Program-made: the position numbers and the translations under genes
From: Castor canadensis
Lineage: Eukaryota > Chordata > Mammalia > Rodentia > Castoridae
Length of the DNA: 64,000 nucleotides
Direction of reading: 5' to 3'
Assembly (NCBI RefSeq): GCF_047511655.1
Contig: NC_133396.1
Location: 132,999,490-133,063,489, forward strand
In this document: piece after piece, positions 34,780-46,849 of the stretch
Numbering within the stretch: the first letter of the stretch is position 1
Layout of the letters: every line of letters starts with the position of its first letter
The notes under the pieces: model-generated
Told to the model about the DNA's origin: nothing
Database searches by the model: none
Seen by the model: the letters and a program-made list of their open reading frames with translations, nothing else

Positions 34780-35056
34780 CAGTTTGTGAGAACAATCAGA
34801 CCACCCATGGAGATAGTACCTTGGTGTAAGCCACCTGTCACTGAGGAACTTGAGGAACTGTGTGAGTTTGGCCCTTTGACTCTTTGAGATGGTTTTGGTC
34901 CTAGATGACATCTTGCTTTCTCAGGAAAGACCCTGAGCCAGAATCATCCAGATAAGCAGCACCTGGATTTCTGATTCTTAGAAACCCTGTTAGATAGTGT
35001 ATTTTTAAGCTGCTAAACTTTGGGATGATTTTTCATGCATTGATTGACTAATACAG
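34780..35056 (+). mobile_element. Ancient LTR-type repeat, 3' part
   Basis: 'AAGACCCTGAGCCAGAATCA', 'AGATAAGCAGCACCTGGATT', 'TTTTTAAGCTGCTAAACTTT' and a final 'TTGACTAATACAG' match the 3' end of an old mammal-wide LTR-type family (consensus-like: ...GATTCCTGA...TTTTAAGCCGCTAAGTTTTGG...ACTAATACA). The same family is at 63060-63525. The (TC)23 tract sits where such elements often carry a TC/GA expansion. Confidence 0.6.
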
Positions 35057-35169
35057 TCAATCCATGATTTTTTTAATTCTCTACTAACCTCTCTAAATTA
35101 CGTCTTAACTCTTCCTTTAGCTACTTTTTAAATGATGACATTCAATAGAAATATCATCGCTCAAAAGTG

Positions 35170-36050
35170 AAGAGATAAACTGTGTGCATGGAATACAAGA
35201 CTTAATATTGTTAAAATGTTCATACTACCTGAATCAATCTATGGATTGCATGCAATCACCATCAAAATTCCATTGGTATTTTTCATAGAAATAGAAAAAA
35301 AATCCTGAAATTAAAATGGAACCACAAAGGACCCTGAATAGCCACATCTTGGTGAAGACATGGAGAAAAAGGAACACTTACACACTGATATCAAGTGGAA
35401 ATGTAAATTAGTATAGCCATTTTGGAAAAGAGTATAAAAGTTTCTCACAAAATTAAAAATGGAGCTACCATATCATTGAAAAATCTTACTACTGAATGTA
35501 AATACAAAAGAAATTAAAAGAATAAAGCAAAAAAATATCCATACTCCCATGTTTATTGTAGCATTATTCACAATAGCCAAGACATGGAATTATCCTAGGT
35601 GACCATCAATAGATAAATGGATAAAGAAAGCCTGGCATATGTACACATGAGAATACTATTCAACAAGGAAAGAAATCCTGTCATTTGTGACAACTTGGAT
35701 GAATTTGGAGGACATTGTGTTCAGTGAAATGTCAGGTTCAGAAATGCAAATATCACATATCTCATTCACATCTGGAGTCTGAAAAAGTTGTTCTCATAGA
35801 AAGAGAGCAGAATAGCAGTTACTAGTGATGTGGGAGGTAGGAGGACCAATGTTGGTTGAAGTTTACAAAATTTCAGTTACAAGGAACAAATTCAAGAAAT
35901 CTATTGTACAATGTAGTAACTATAATTAATAACAATATTTTGTATTTTTAAAAAATGCCAAAAAAGTAGATTTTAAAAATTACCCGCACAAAGTGACAAC
36001 TATGTGAAGTAATAAATGCATTAATTGGCATGTTTGGCTATTCCTGCCAA
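35170..36050 (+). mobile_element. Old LINE-1 fragment with internal deletion
   Basis: Starts with 'TTAATATTGTTAAAATGTTC' and 'AATCACCATCAAAATTCC' (ORF2 reverse-transcriptase 3' region). It jumps at about 35345 from 'CACAAAGGACCCTGAATAGC' to 'GGTGAAGACATGGAGAAAAA', losing the sequence between, then runs through 'TTTATTGTAGCATTATTCAC' and a 3' UTR ending near 'CAACTATGTGAAGTAATAAA'. Many frameshifts. Clearly older than the L1 at 31986. Confidence 0.8.
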
Positions 36051-36114
36051 CTGAGCACCTTTTCTTAGATGTTCAAAAGGTGCAACAAACACTTATGAAA
36101 TCTAAAACCAATCT

Positions 36115-36262
36115 CTTAGGAATGAGAGGAGGAGGGATAAATGAAAATGATGGAGGGGATGAATTCAACTATGATTTCTAAGAACTTTTGCAGTTGTCAC
36201 CATGTAGCCCCAGAACAACTATAACATGATAAAAAAAACGTAAAATAAATAAATAAACAAAA
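36115..36262 (+). mobile_element. LINE-1 3' end fragment (GATGAATTCA subfamily)
   Basis: 'AGGAATGAGAGGAGGAGGGA', 'GGAGGGGATGAATTCAACTA' and 'AAGAACTTTTGCAGTTGTCA' match the tails at 62670-62890 (+) and 4452-4861 (-). It ends in an A/TAAA-rich tail. It lacks the 'TATTTGATACATTG' segment present at 62812. Confidence 0.7.
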
Positions 36263-36859
36263 CCAAATCTCTTCATACTGATTCTGTTTTTTACATTGGC
36301 TCTCAGCATCACAACTTATGCATCAGTTCAATGTGAACAACTTTTTCTTTCTCAGCATTCAGTCACTCTCTACCATGATTTCTCAATTCTTTCCATCCTT
36401 GCTACTTTGGTTCAGACATTTCTTCTCTTCACTCCACACTCTCTTACTTCACTCAACAGTTTGAATAATCTTCAAAAAACACAAACTGAAGAGATCACTT
36501 ACAGAAGAAAACAAATTGTCTTCTAATGAAAACATCATGAATTGTTTAGAGGACATAGCTCCAGATTATCTGAGCCTGTTCTTTTGTCGTCTTTGAGTTT
36601 TAAGTTGTAGGTAACTATAAACAAGCAATGTCTATCTTACCTGATTTTCCTTTCCTAGCTGTAGAGAAGCCAGTATATCTCCACTGCACCTTGATTGTGA
36701 CATTGCTTTACTCCATCTCAGTCTGTGCTTCTTGACCTCGTTTATAAATCAGTTTTAACATCTTCCGGGTCCTCCAATTAGTTAAGCAATCCTTCACATG
36801 TGTTCACTTTTACATCTGTAGAAGAGTCATGATTTTACTTTTTCTGAACGTTATCTTTT

Positions 36860-37260
36860 ATCTTCTTTGTTTAAAATCATTTAATGTCTCCCCAGTGTGT
36901 ATGAGATGAAGCCCAAACTCCCTACCCTGATGTCTAGGGTCACCGACAACCTGCTTTCTATCTAACCCCAGTCTCGGCTACCACTGAGGCACAGCCGACC
37001 CTCCAGCTAAACTACCCACTGAGCTTAAAATATACCATGCTGGGTCAGTATTATGCTCTTCTTCTGGGTCTGAAAATGCCTTTTATGCCAAGCCTTCCCT
37101 GTTACAGATGAGGAGTTAAGTGCTTCCTATTCCATGCCCCATGCACTCATTCTTCATTTGTCACATTGTGTGGTAATTGTGGTAATTCTGGATACAAATC
37201 TCTCTGTCCCAGTAAAATGCTTATGCTCAGGAGTGCACTAAGCTTACCACTATGAGCTCA
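36860..37260 (+). mobile_element. LINE-2 relic
   Basis: 'GATGAAGCCCAAACTCCCTA', 'TCTAGGGTCACCGACAACCT', 'AAGCCTTCCCTGTTACAGAT' and 'TCTCTCTGTCCCAGTAAAAT' follow the L2 ORF2 C-terminal and 3' regions. Many indels; no frame survives. Confidence 0.7.
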
Positions 37261-37776
37261 ATGCTCATCCCAGCTTCAGTCTATCAAGGACCACCTACTT
37301 ATGATCTGTGATGAACTAAGCACGTACAAGAGATGATCATGCTACAACAAATGAGACATAGACCTTCCTCTCAAAGAGTTCATAGTTTAACAGAAATCAG
37401 TTCTCAAATTTCAAGGTTTTTGTTAAATATTATCAAATACAGAAATGTGCCGTACATTGTCTTTTTGTTCCTTTTACAGTTCCACCTTATCTCTCTGTCC
37501 TATATGGAATAGCCATTTTTAATTTTTCCCCCACCAAAAAGGACATCATGTTGTCCTGAAGTAGAACATATAAGCTTGGAGGCAATTATTTCCAGGTTGC
37601 GTTTAGTGGTCCATGTCTTTTGGCAAATATTCTTTTTGCAGAATGGTACTGCTTATTTGAAGGCTGAAGGCCTCTGCACTAACTTGGCTTCTCTTTCCAT
37701 CCCATTGGGCTCTAAAAAACTATAATTCCCTAGAAAACATAATTTGCTCAAACAGCTCAACACTTTAATCAACTTT

Positions 37777-37853
37777 AGATAGATGATGATGAAGATAGAT
37801 GATAGATAGATAGATAGACAGATAGCAGATGGACGATAGATAGATAGATAAAG
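37777..37853 (+). repeat. (GATA)n imperfect microsatellite
   Basis: GATA units with GATG, GACA and GCAGATGGAC interruptions over 77 bp. Confidence 0.92.
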
Positions 37854-37869
37854 ATATAAGACAGACTCG

Positions 37870-38875
37870 GGTATTAGGCCATTACTTTACATACTCTATA
37901 ATATGTTTTTAACCCAACTCAAGATGAATTAGTCTCTATGGAGCCACCACACATTACTTAACTTCTGAGTTACAGTCAAATGAAGTCCCCAAATTTTTAG
38001 CTGAGTTCTCTCCTCTCTGACCCCAATACATTAATTAGTATTAGATCACTTTTATTCTATACTTGTGAAGCTTGACTGGTTAAATTTCACCTTATTCTTT
38101 CATTCCAGCCTAAGCATGTTTTGTTTTTATTTACTTGCTTTAATATTCATTCTTTCTTTAATATATCATGGGAAATCTAGCTCAATGATCAAAACCATTT
38201 ACACAGAGCACTGTGCCATGTCAACATGACTTTTCCACTTCACTACCTACAGCAACCAATTTTAACACTCCAGGAATCTCCTGCTCAGGAAGATAAATTG
38301 CAAACAACTTCCTCATTCATTCCACAAACTTCCTAAGGATTCATAAATTTGCGATGAATGGTACCAAATGATAGTTTGTTTACCCAAGTTCTTTTAACCC
38401 TTAAGTTAAAATCCTGTCTTGTTTCATTCACCAATTATAAGTTGTTATGATCTTTGTTGAGTCATATCTAAGCCCCTGCATAGACAGATCTGCCTCAAAT
38501 CATATTTCAACATCTAAAAAAAGTGCCAATTTTACCATCGTATTTCTGAGACACTGCTAATGCTCTGTTATTTCCAGGTAGTGCTCTGTTTGCCTGACAT
38601 GAAGATAAAATCAGCTTTGCATTATTACACATTGTTTTGGTGATGAAGCTCGCATCTAACACCTCAATCCTGCATATAGTTTCTAGATATGTAAAATAAA
38701 AAAAGAGACAATCCAATGTTCTGAGTTATCTTCCACAATCAGAAAAGAAAGAAATGTTGCTAAATCAGCCTCACATCCTCCACAAACCAAGCGTCACTCC
38801 TGGTGGTTGTTCATCTTCCCTATAGTCAAGAATCACGGTTTCTACAGACTGTTCTACTGGTGGTTAAAAGCATCT
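37870..38875. other. Unique AT-rich DNA
   Basis: No gene or repeat recognised. Confidence 0.5.
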
Positions 38876-38879
38876 ATAA

Positions 38880-38992
38880 ATAATACCTAACTCTCAGGGT
38901 TAAATTAGAATCAAATAAGTTAAAGGGTGTTGAGTGCTTAGAACACCAACATATAACAGTGCTTAACATACCATAAAACTTCTATTTTCATT
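38880..38992 (+). mobile_element. MIR relic, 3' part
   Basis: 'AATACCTAACTCTCAGGGTT' and 'GAGTGCTTAGAACACC' then 'AACAGTGCTTAACA' match the MIR tail segment. Confidence 0.55.
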
Positions 38993-38999
38993 CAAAGTG

Positions 39000-41465
39000 C
39001 TAATCAAAACATGGATTAAGACTAAAAGAGCACAGATTTAATAATGTCAGAAATACCTCTCCTAATTCAATTTAAATATATCAATCAATAGCTTTCTGGA
39101 AGTGTTCAACAAATTATGAATTTCAATGACTACACTGTCATTGAATCTGTATTTCTCCTCCTTATTTACCAAGATACGATGAGAAACATAACGTCTAAAG
39201 TATTTCCTAATTTTTAAGAGCAATACACCTACCAAAAAAAGAAAACATGACTGCGTGGCAGGACTTGTTCCTATTGACTTGTTTGTCACATTAACCTTCA
39301 TGCTGGAAAAATTCCAAGAATGTAGAATGTACTTCCATAAACAGAAATATTTAGGCAAAGGTGAAGGGGCAGAAGAGGAAAGCAGGGACACTCACGTACA
39401 AGGAAAGATGGACAAGAGTGTCCATTTGGTATTCGATGGGGAAAATCTTCGTGAAGAAGTTAAGAGTCACAAAGTCAAACTTTTAACTTCTTTGCAAACA
39501 CTGAAGACAGCAGTAAGTACATCATTTTTTTCCTTTACAAAGTGAAGAGTTAGGAGAAAGGCACCAGATGAGCATTCCCTCAGAGTTCTGTTTCTAAATT
39601 TGTCTGAAGGCCCAAAGGCAAGAGATCACCAGCCTGACCTATGGGTTTATGAGACTCATCTCACCATCTTGTGGCTGGGATTTCAGAAGAGGCTTGCTTT
39701 TACTCCTGGCTCTAGTGACTTCCGCGCAGTCAATCTCTGAAGTTCATTCCCTTCAGGCTTAGTTTCCAAAAAGGAAAAATGTAGAAAAAAAGGCAAAAAG
39801 TCCCAGGAAGTTCACAATGCCTACAGGAGGCAGGTGAATTACGAATGTAAACCCACACTCTTTGTTGTATATGGCAACAAAAATGTGACGACATTTCTAG
39901 TGGGATGTCACCACAGTGATGACCTGTTCATTTCCATTTCATTATTCAAGCCTCAGCTGGAGCACAATCCAAGGTTTAGTGTTGTTTCCAAGCCTTAAGA
40001 AAAAGTAACTATTTTCTTTCTACAAAACAGCTCTCTCTGGACTAGTCATGTGAATATTATGTGGTCTTTTCATAATGCTTTTAAAAAATACTCTTAAGTA
40101 TAAACACAGCATACTCAACCCACGAGATGCCTCCAACTCCAAATATGGAAATGTTTATTAAGAATTTCCTGGTTGTTAAAAAACACTTGATTTTACCCAA
40201 TTCTATCACCTTTTAAAATTAGTGAAATGAGTCCTTTAGTTTAAAAATTATCCCCAGTTTTAAATTTAAAACACAATATAAGGTTATGAGATTCATATTT
40301 TATTTACCAAAGGCAGAATGAAATTCTCCTGCCTGAACTGTGAAGACTTTTTTCAGTGTCTTTTGAGGCTGCTTAATGAACAGAATAACTTTGCTCCCTT
40401 GTGAACTGTTTCCTGAAACCACTGTGGGAAGTATAAGATAAAGAAGGAAGAGCGAGCAGAGAAAACGAGATGGAGAAAGGAGAAAGCTATCCAAAATACA
40501 AGTATAATAAAAAGCCTTTGAATACAGCAATGATACAGAATTCAAATCACAATGAAAAACAAATACAAGTGCCTGTTTATGACACTAGGATGCAGGCAAT
40601 GAGGACTCTCTTAGCTGAGCTAGAGAGCTGAGCCAACTGCTCCTATTAAAATTTGGGGAGTAAATGCAGTATGGCTTTCTCTTGTCTGCCTCACCCTTTA
40701 AAAAACTAATAAAAGAACAACTGAATCTGAGAAACTAGAATTCCAGAAGTTAAAAAAAAAAAACTTGGACTTTTGTAAACAAACAATCCCTCCAACCTGA
40801 TATTCTTTTGTCCCTTTAAAATTTAAATTGCTTCCACTTGTGCATTGCAAAATGTTCAAAAAAGAAATAAAATTCCTCTATTTTCAAAATGTTTATTCCA
40901 AGGAAGCAATAAATCAAACACTACCAGAGAATCAAATTCTAAGTGGTAACTAAGAGAATTATTTGATAGTAACATTTTTAACTTTCAAAAAAAGAAAGAG
41001 CTTGGTTTAGCTTAGTTGGCTTTACAGTTAAATAAAGATTGTTTAGACCATAGATTAGCTTATTAGAACTATATAGGCCAAGGAAAAATGCATGTGAGCT
41101 TGGCATATTTGACATGTTGCAGATTTTACACTAATGCAATTTAGCTCAATAAATTCCTATTCAGATCCTGTATGAAACTACACAAAGCTAACAAATAATG
41201 AATATCCATTAAAAGGTATGTGTTAGCATTCAAACGCACAGAAGGAGAGGATGATCATTAATAAGAATTTTTCCCAAATGCTTTCCAGAAACTTTTGCCT
41301 GTTCACAATTAAATTTACATTTTTGCTAGCAGAACAAGATAAAGTACCCATCTTGCAACATACTCACCACTGACTATTATTTTTTATTAACCTTTGCCAG
41401 TTGAAAGACTCCCAAATGATGGCATTGTTCTTCTAATCCATAGTTAGCAAATAGATATACAGGTA
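39000..41465. other. Unique AT-rich DNA
   Basis: An open stretch at 39255-39545 (96 codons, +) and its antisense neighbour lack domains, a good acceptor site or codon bias. I do not call an exon. No repeats recognised. Confidence 0.5.
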
Positions 41466-41469
41466 TATG

Positions 41470-42000
41470 AGACTACCTACTATTTATTTTCAGACTTTTC
41501 TTTAGGCAAATTTAAAGCATGCAGAAAAGTTGAGAGCACAATATATTGAACTTTCACATACTCACACTAAGATTTAACAAAAAACACTTAGTCATATTAT
41601 CATTATCTATTTTTGATCTCTAAAAGATAGGGTCTTTTTTCAACAATGTCATTTTTATAATGCCAGCATTATAGCAATATCTCAATGTCATCTAATACAT
41701 ATATTTAATTTCCCCTGTTTTCTCAAAAATATCTTTTTTATAGTTGGTTTGTTTAGATTGGAATACAAAATTCAGACATTGAACTTGGATAATATACTTC
41801 TTATATCTCCTTAAGTCTACAACATTACCTTCCTGTTCAATTAATTCTTTGTTGAAAAAAAATGGCTTATTTGTCTTATAACAACATCCATATTGTGAAT
41901 TCCTACTAGAGTTTCACATAGTTCATTAGTCCCTGTCTTTTCTGTAAAGTAGCAATTAAATCTGGAAACTTGATCAGATATACTTCAAAGATTGGGCTAT
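41470..42000. mobile_element. Probable ancient LINE-1 (L1M-type) relic
   Basis: The text 'CTTATATCTCCTTAAGTCTA', 'TTAATTCTTTGTTGAAAAAA' and 'GCAATTAAATCTGGAAACTT', in this order, resembles the antisense of old L1M-type sequence ('...TCTCTTAAGTCTCTTTTAAT... GTTAGATCTAGAGGCTTGAT'). Orientation and subfamily are uncertain. Confidence 0.4.
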
Positions 42001-42009
42001 ATGTTGTTT

Positions 42010-43390
42010 ATTCTACCATGTAAGGGCTCTATTTTGAGTGTGTTTTGTTTTTGTTTTTATTTTAGAGTTTTTTAACACTTTTTTATGTCATAGCTATGAT
42101 TAAGGTGTATATAAGAACTTTCTCTTATCAATTATTGGTTACCCTGAAAAACCATCCACAGCCAAGGCCGTGTAAGCGCTCAGAACTTTCCCTTTACTTA
42201 CCATTTTTCCCATATGAGTTGGAGGCTCAGCAGCACCGTAACTGGCCAATTAGCTTTTGTTTTGTTTCTGAGAATTCATATAAATTCATGGATTTTTGCA
42301 TATTTTATATGTGTTCTTTAATCATTTTAGACATTTTTTTCTGGTTGATGAAATTATCCCCATCTTTGGTTAATGAGAATGCCTTTAAGTTGGCCTTTAA
42401 GTGGTTTGTTTATTTTGTTCACATTATCCCAAGAGCATCTGGTAACCTTCTTGTGATCAGGTAGACTTACTCTGTATACTCTGTTCCTGGTTAAAAACAG
42501 CCATTTCTGCAGCAATCTTTTATTCTGCACATTTCTTTTATTGTGGAATCATATTAAGGAGTCATAATCTTAGCATTGCAGATATTTATTGCTACAGATT
42601 TATTACTAAGTCTAGACTTTACCAGTAGTAAAAAGAAATACATATTTTTGATAAAGACAAAAATAAATCCTGAGTTTATTCTTATATGTTCAATTCAAAT
42701 TAAAGAATTATAGGGATTTTACTTATTTAACTTTATATTCTGTCTTGTTTTCTCTTATTCTGAAAACTATGATTCCTAAAAAATATTATAACAAGTATTT
42801 ATTTATCATAATATATATTTTTCAAAATTAGATCAACATTACTACCAGCAAGTCCTCTGATTACATTTAAGATTTCTTGTTTTTTCTTATCCTTAGGTTC
42901 ATATAGTCAAAATACTATGCTTTAAAATAACTTGAAATAATTATTCCCAATATAGTTGTTCTGGCAACTTACTATACAATTAGGTTCACTTATTTCAGTT
43001 TATTTTTGATTTGGGAAAAATTCTTTGGTTTTTATTTGATTTGTCTTTAATTCCATAAAACATTAAATGGCCCCATATTCAAAGCTATAAAGCAAGGTGC
43101 GCAGAGTTTTAGCTTCCTGCTATCTTTCCCTATGTTTGTGAATAGCCAGTTTCATTACCATTGGTTTATTATTTCATTGTTCCTTTAAAATGCAAAGAGC
43201 TACAAGCACTCAATTTTGCCCTCTTTCTTACACAAAATACAGTATCCAACCATCTTTTCTCTTTCTTATAAATGTAGTTTAATAGCACCTAAGTCAGAAT
43301 CTACTCACAGTTCACACTGCACTGCATGGATGTACTCTTGGGTCTTAGTTTGCTGGGGTTTCATCTATCTGCAGTATTTATGAATCATTC
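42010..43390. other. Very AT-rich unique DNA
   Basis: The 122-codon frame at 42096-42464 (+) is Phe/Leu/Ile-rich because the DNA is T-rich and has no domain features. No other signal. Confidence 0.5.
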
Positions 43391-43394
43391 CAAT

Positions 43395-43500
43395 TAGATT
43401 CTAAACACCTTGAGTGCAGGGACTGTGCTGAACACTGTTGCTATACTTTACATACTAACCAGGCCAGTGCTGAATGCATAGTAGCTACTTAAGTCCTGCT
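43395..43500 (+). mobile_element. LINE-2 3'-end relic
   Basis: 'TAAACACCTTGAGTGCAGGG', 'ACTGTGCTGAACACTG' and 'GCTGAATGCATAGTAGCTAC' match the L2 3' UTR 'CTCCTTGAGGGCAGGGACTG...AGTAGGCGCTCAATAAAT'. Confidence 0.7.
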
Positions 43501-43509
43501 TATGTATTA

Positions 43510-44615
43510 AGTATGAGTGTATTTTGATATCCATGATGATATAGCAGAATATACCAGTCTCTCTTTTATAACTCCATGGTCTCCTACACAGATTGTAACA
43601 CAGTTTCTACATTACCTCTCTTTCTTCATTGTAGAAAGTAACTCTCTCTAAAGCTGAAGACTTCGTCTCTCAGTGTCTAGTAGGGCTTCTGACATGTAGC
43701 AGCTACTTGAATAAATATCAGCTAAATTAAACAGAATCTCTAACAGGTAAGTACCTTTAGAACAAAGATTCTTAATCTATTTTTTAACTTCTTACACAGT
43801 TCATCTTTGTTTCTGAGGTTTTTTGTATCATATTTCTGTACAATGTGGAAGAATATATTTTTTTCTGGTAGAAATGAAAAAATGGTGCTTCATCCAAGAA
43901 AGTAATTTAGAGAAAACAGTGTCTGAATTCTCTAAGGGAGGCTTCTAATAAGAAGCTCATTTGACCATTTTTCAATCTCAGTTACTCTCTACCACAAAAC
44001 CATTGTTCCTTGAAAATAAAACTGAAGCTCTACTGGAGTCAACTTAGGGAAGACTCCTAAATATTATTCTTTGCAACTGAGCTTTTGCTAAATACATAGA
44101 CCACTCAATGCTGTGCTTTCTGACAAGGGACTAGAGTACAGGTATATTACTTGGTGACCAGGTACAAACCCAAATTCCTTAGTGTTTGGCAAAGCCAAAG
44201 ATGAATGGATATCTACCTATGGGAAAATATGAATATTTGTACCGGTTTCTCAGATCAATCAGGTGTTCCAATTGTGAATATATTTTATAATCTTTTTAGT
44301 CTTCTTTGTAGGAAGAGAGGGCTAAGAAATATTTATTAAACTTCAATTTTGTGATAGACCCTTGATTAAACACTGCAATGTGTACTCTCACAAGAGCTTT
44401 GGATGATAGGTAATATCCTTGCTATGCACAAAATACAGCAATTTTACAGTATCCTTCAGTGTTGAAATTCCTGACAGTTTACTTTTCATCACAATGCATT
44501 ATGTCCATTCTTATATAACCAACTTTTGTAAATGTGCTAGAGAAGGGCCAGTCAAAGAGTAACTAAGACAGCACAAGAACTCAGTGCTTGAACACGTTAA
44601 TGCTGTGTACATTCT
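43510..44615. other. Unique AT-rich DNA
   Basis: No repeat or gene recognised. Confidence 0.5.
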
Positions 44616-44619
44616 ATAA

Positions 44620-44840
44620 TAGTAGTAACGTGCTAAGAGTATAGATTCATGTCCAACTCCTGGCTCCACTACTAACCAGTTGTATGGTCTTGGGCAATTT
44701 GTTGAGCTTTTCTGTGCCTTAGTTTTCTCATCTATAAAATGAGGATGACTCATGACAAAAATACCCACATTATAGGAGTTTTGTGAGGGAGGAGTGAGTT
44801 AAGTGAAGTCCTTGGAACAATGCCTTAGCAAGCAGAAGCA
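44620..44840 (+). mobile_element. MIR, nearly full length
   Basis: The best MIR in the window: 'GTCCAACTCCTGGCTCCACT', 'CCAGTTGTATGGTCTTGGGC', 'CTCATCTATAAAATGAGGAT' and 'TTGGAACAATGCCTTAGC', all in order. Confidence 0.85.
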
Positions 44841-44844
44841 TCTA

Positions 44845-46395
44845 CTGAACACATTCTCTGACATGGGACTGTGATCTAGAACACAGGTGATCCCCTGCCA
44901 TCCCTTTAAAACATAACACAGTGTTTTCTTGTGAGGGTGATGGAAGATAGTAAAAGAAAACAAGAAAGCCAGCCTCCAGCCATGAGCCCAAATGTCAACT
45001 ATGTCTTTCCAACTTTGTCATTGAACCTAATGTATACAATAATAGAATTCTTATTACAGAACTCTCAGCATGCAGCAGAAGCATTTGGAGTGCTGTTAGG
45101 TTAACCACAGATTTCTCCCCATTTTCTTCCCTAAAAAAGTGCCCTGTAAAGCTCTCGGGAGGTCTCCCTCACTGTCCTGAAGAAACTGCATTTCAAGATC
45201 CACCTCAAAGCCAATGCTCATCAAAACAATTACCCAGTGGTGATAAATGAAAGATTTCTCAAAGTATTAGCTTAGTTGGTGATGTATAAACCAGAGAGCC
45301 TTTCACAGAGTCTCTTGCAGTTATGACAGGTGGTCCAAAGGTAGAGCAAAACATAAGCTTTGCCCAGAGCAACTTCCAGCTGAGGCATGATTAAAAGAGT
45401 ATCTATCAAATTCACACAATAGAGACACATATTTTGTTAAACAACAGTAAGACCATATTCCCTCCAAATTATAAATTTAGCTGAAGTACAGCCGTGAATG
45501 TATGTGCTTGCAGATACATCTCCAGAGATGTAGAACCATGTGTAATTATTTGTATATAAATTAAGTAGTTTAGTCTACCATGGTGTAGATGTAGGAATGA
45601 GGCAATAATCATATCTAAATGAAGTTATTCAAATGATCTGGTCTTAGACCTCTGCAGGTTTCCCTTTGACTAAACCACTATCATTTGTGTGCACTGAGTA
45701 AGATCGTCTCCCAAAGTCTACCACAGAACCATGCTGCTATCCTCCCAAATCTCCAACCCATTGTCCTAAGAATCCACACAAGATACACGTGGTACTAGTA
45801 ATTGCTAATAATGTAGATAATAGCCCAAAGCAAGCCCAACATCCCCTACACACACCAGAAAAATTACCACAAAATACTTTTACAAACACCCATGTTGACT
45901 GTGACAACTGATAACTTGCCCAAATTGAAACTATGTAGAATCAAAAGAGCATCTGTTTTGGCATCATTCCCTTCAATGAGTGTTCATCTTATGGGCAATT
46001 GTTTCACATTCATTTTAGCACTTAGTTTGCATTTTTCTTCTTATATTAAAACCTATTAATAATAATTTATATTCTGTCACAATCCTGAAAGGATTTTGAT
46101 AACATGTAGAAAGAAATTGTATCGATTATTTCATTCTGTGCCTGATAATATTTAATTTTCCACTTCTTAAGAGTCGTTGCAATTATACAAGGTAACTCTG
46201 GATGCTAAAAATACAATGTCTTAAGGAAGTTATTACCAGCCTTTACTGGTGGCTTATCTTGCACTGACAGCTAAAAGATGTGCATGCATTTTCTACATTT
46301 CTGAAAGATTTAGAAAATGGAATCTGCTTGTAGAACCAAGAGATTAAGGACAAATGGTACAGGAGACTGGTGACAATGAGTCTGCAGGCATCAGT
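44845..46395. other. Unique DNA
   Basis: No gene or clear repeat. 45100-45240 has weak L2-like wording, too diverged to call. Confidence 0.5.
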
Positions 46396-46399
46396 CTCA

Positions 46400-46505
46400 G
46401 ATTGGGGCTGGGTTAAAATGCTCTGGCCTCAGAGAAATGGGTATGATACCACTTGTTGGAAACTCACTCAAACGCTTCAGGCCTCAATAACACCTTCTCA
46501 GGAGG
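46400..46505 (+). mobile_element. Possible MIR fragment
   Basis: 'GGGTTAAAATGCTCTGGCCT' and 'AAACTCACTCAAACGCTTCA' then 'GGCCTCAATAACACC' loosely follow the MIR middle part. Weak call. Confidence 0.35.
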
Positions 46506-46514
46506 GCATTTTAC

Positions 46515-46625
46515 TTAACAATTATTGAGTGCCTCCTGTGTACAAAGCACAGTTCTAGGTTCTAGAGGAATAGCAGTGTGCATAACAGGAAAAGCCTCCC
46601 ACCCTTCTGTAGCTTATATTCTTCA
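46515..46625 (-). mobile_element. LINE-2 3'-end relic
   Basis: 'ACAATTATTGAGTGCCTCCT', 'AAGCACAGTTCTAGGTTCTA' and 'GTAGCTTATATTCTT' are the reverse complement of an L2 3' end. Confidence 0.7.
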
Positions 46626-46629
46626 TATA

Positions 46630-46800
46630 ATCCCCCTTTTGCATATCTCTAGGCACACCAATAGTGTTATATTTATTTGTGAATGTTTTTAAATGTGTCT
46701 CCCCAACTAAAATGTAAGTTCTATGAAGACAAGGACTCTATCTTGCTCACTAATGTAGATCATATCACTATGACTACTGTTCAGGAAATATTTGTGGAAG
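46630..46800 (+). mobile_element. LINE-2 3'-end relic, head-on to the previous one
   Basis: 'AATGTAAGTTCTATGAAGAC', 'AAGGACTCTATCTTGCTCAC' and 'AGGAAATATTTGTGGAAGGA' match an L2 3' end on the plus strand. With the minus-strand copy just left it forms an inverted pair of the same old family. Confidence 0.65.
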
Positions 46801-46849
46801 GAGGAGAGGGAGGGAAACAGGGAAGGAAGGAGGGGTGGAGGGAATCATT

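Noticed and set aside
37777..37853. Spaced direct repeats resembling a CRISPR array
   Set aside because: Simple GATA microsatellite in a mammalian genome, with no spacers of even length.
39255..39545. Possible exon ending at CA|GTAAGT (39514-39520)
   Set aside because: The donor-like site is reasonable, but the upstream acceptor region is A-rich, without a polypyrimidine tract, and the peptide is unfamiliar.
42096..42464. 122-codon hydrophobic frame that could be read as a membrane protein
   Set aside because: Phe/Leu/Ile content follows T-rich DNA. No conserved motif, and it lies next to an old L1-like relic.
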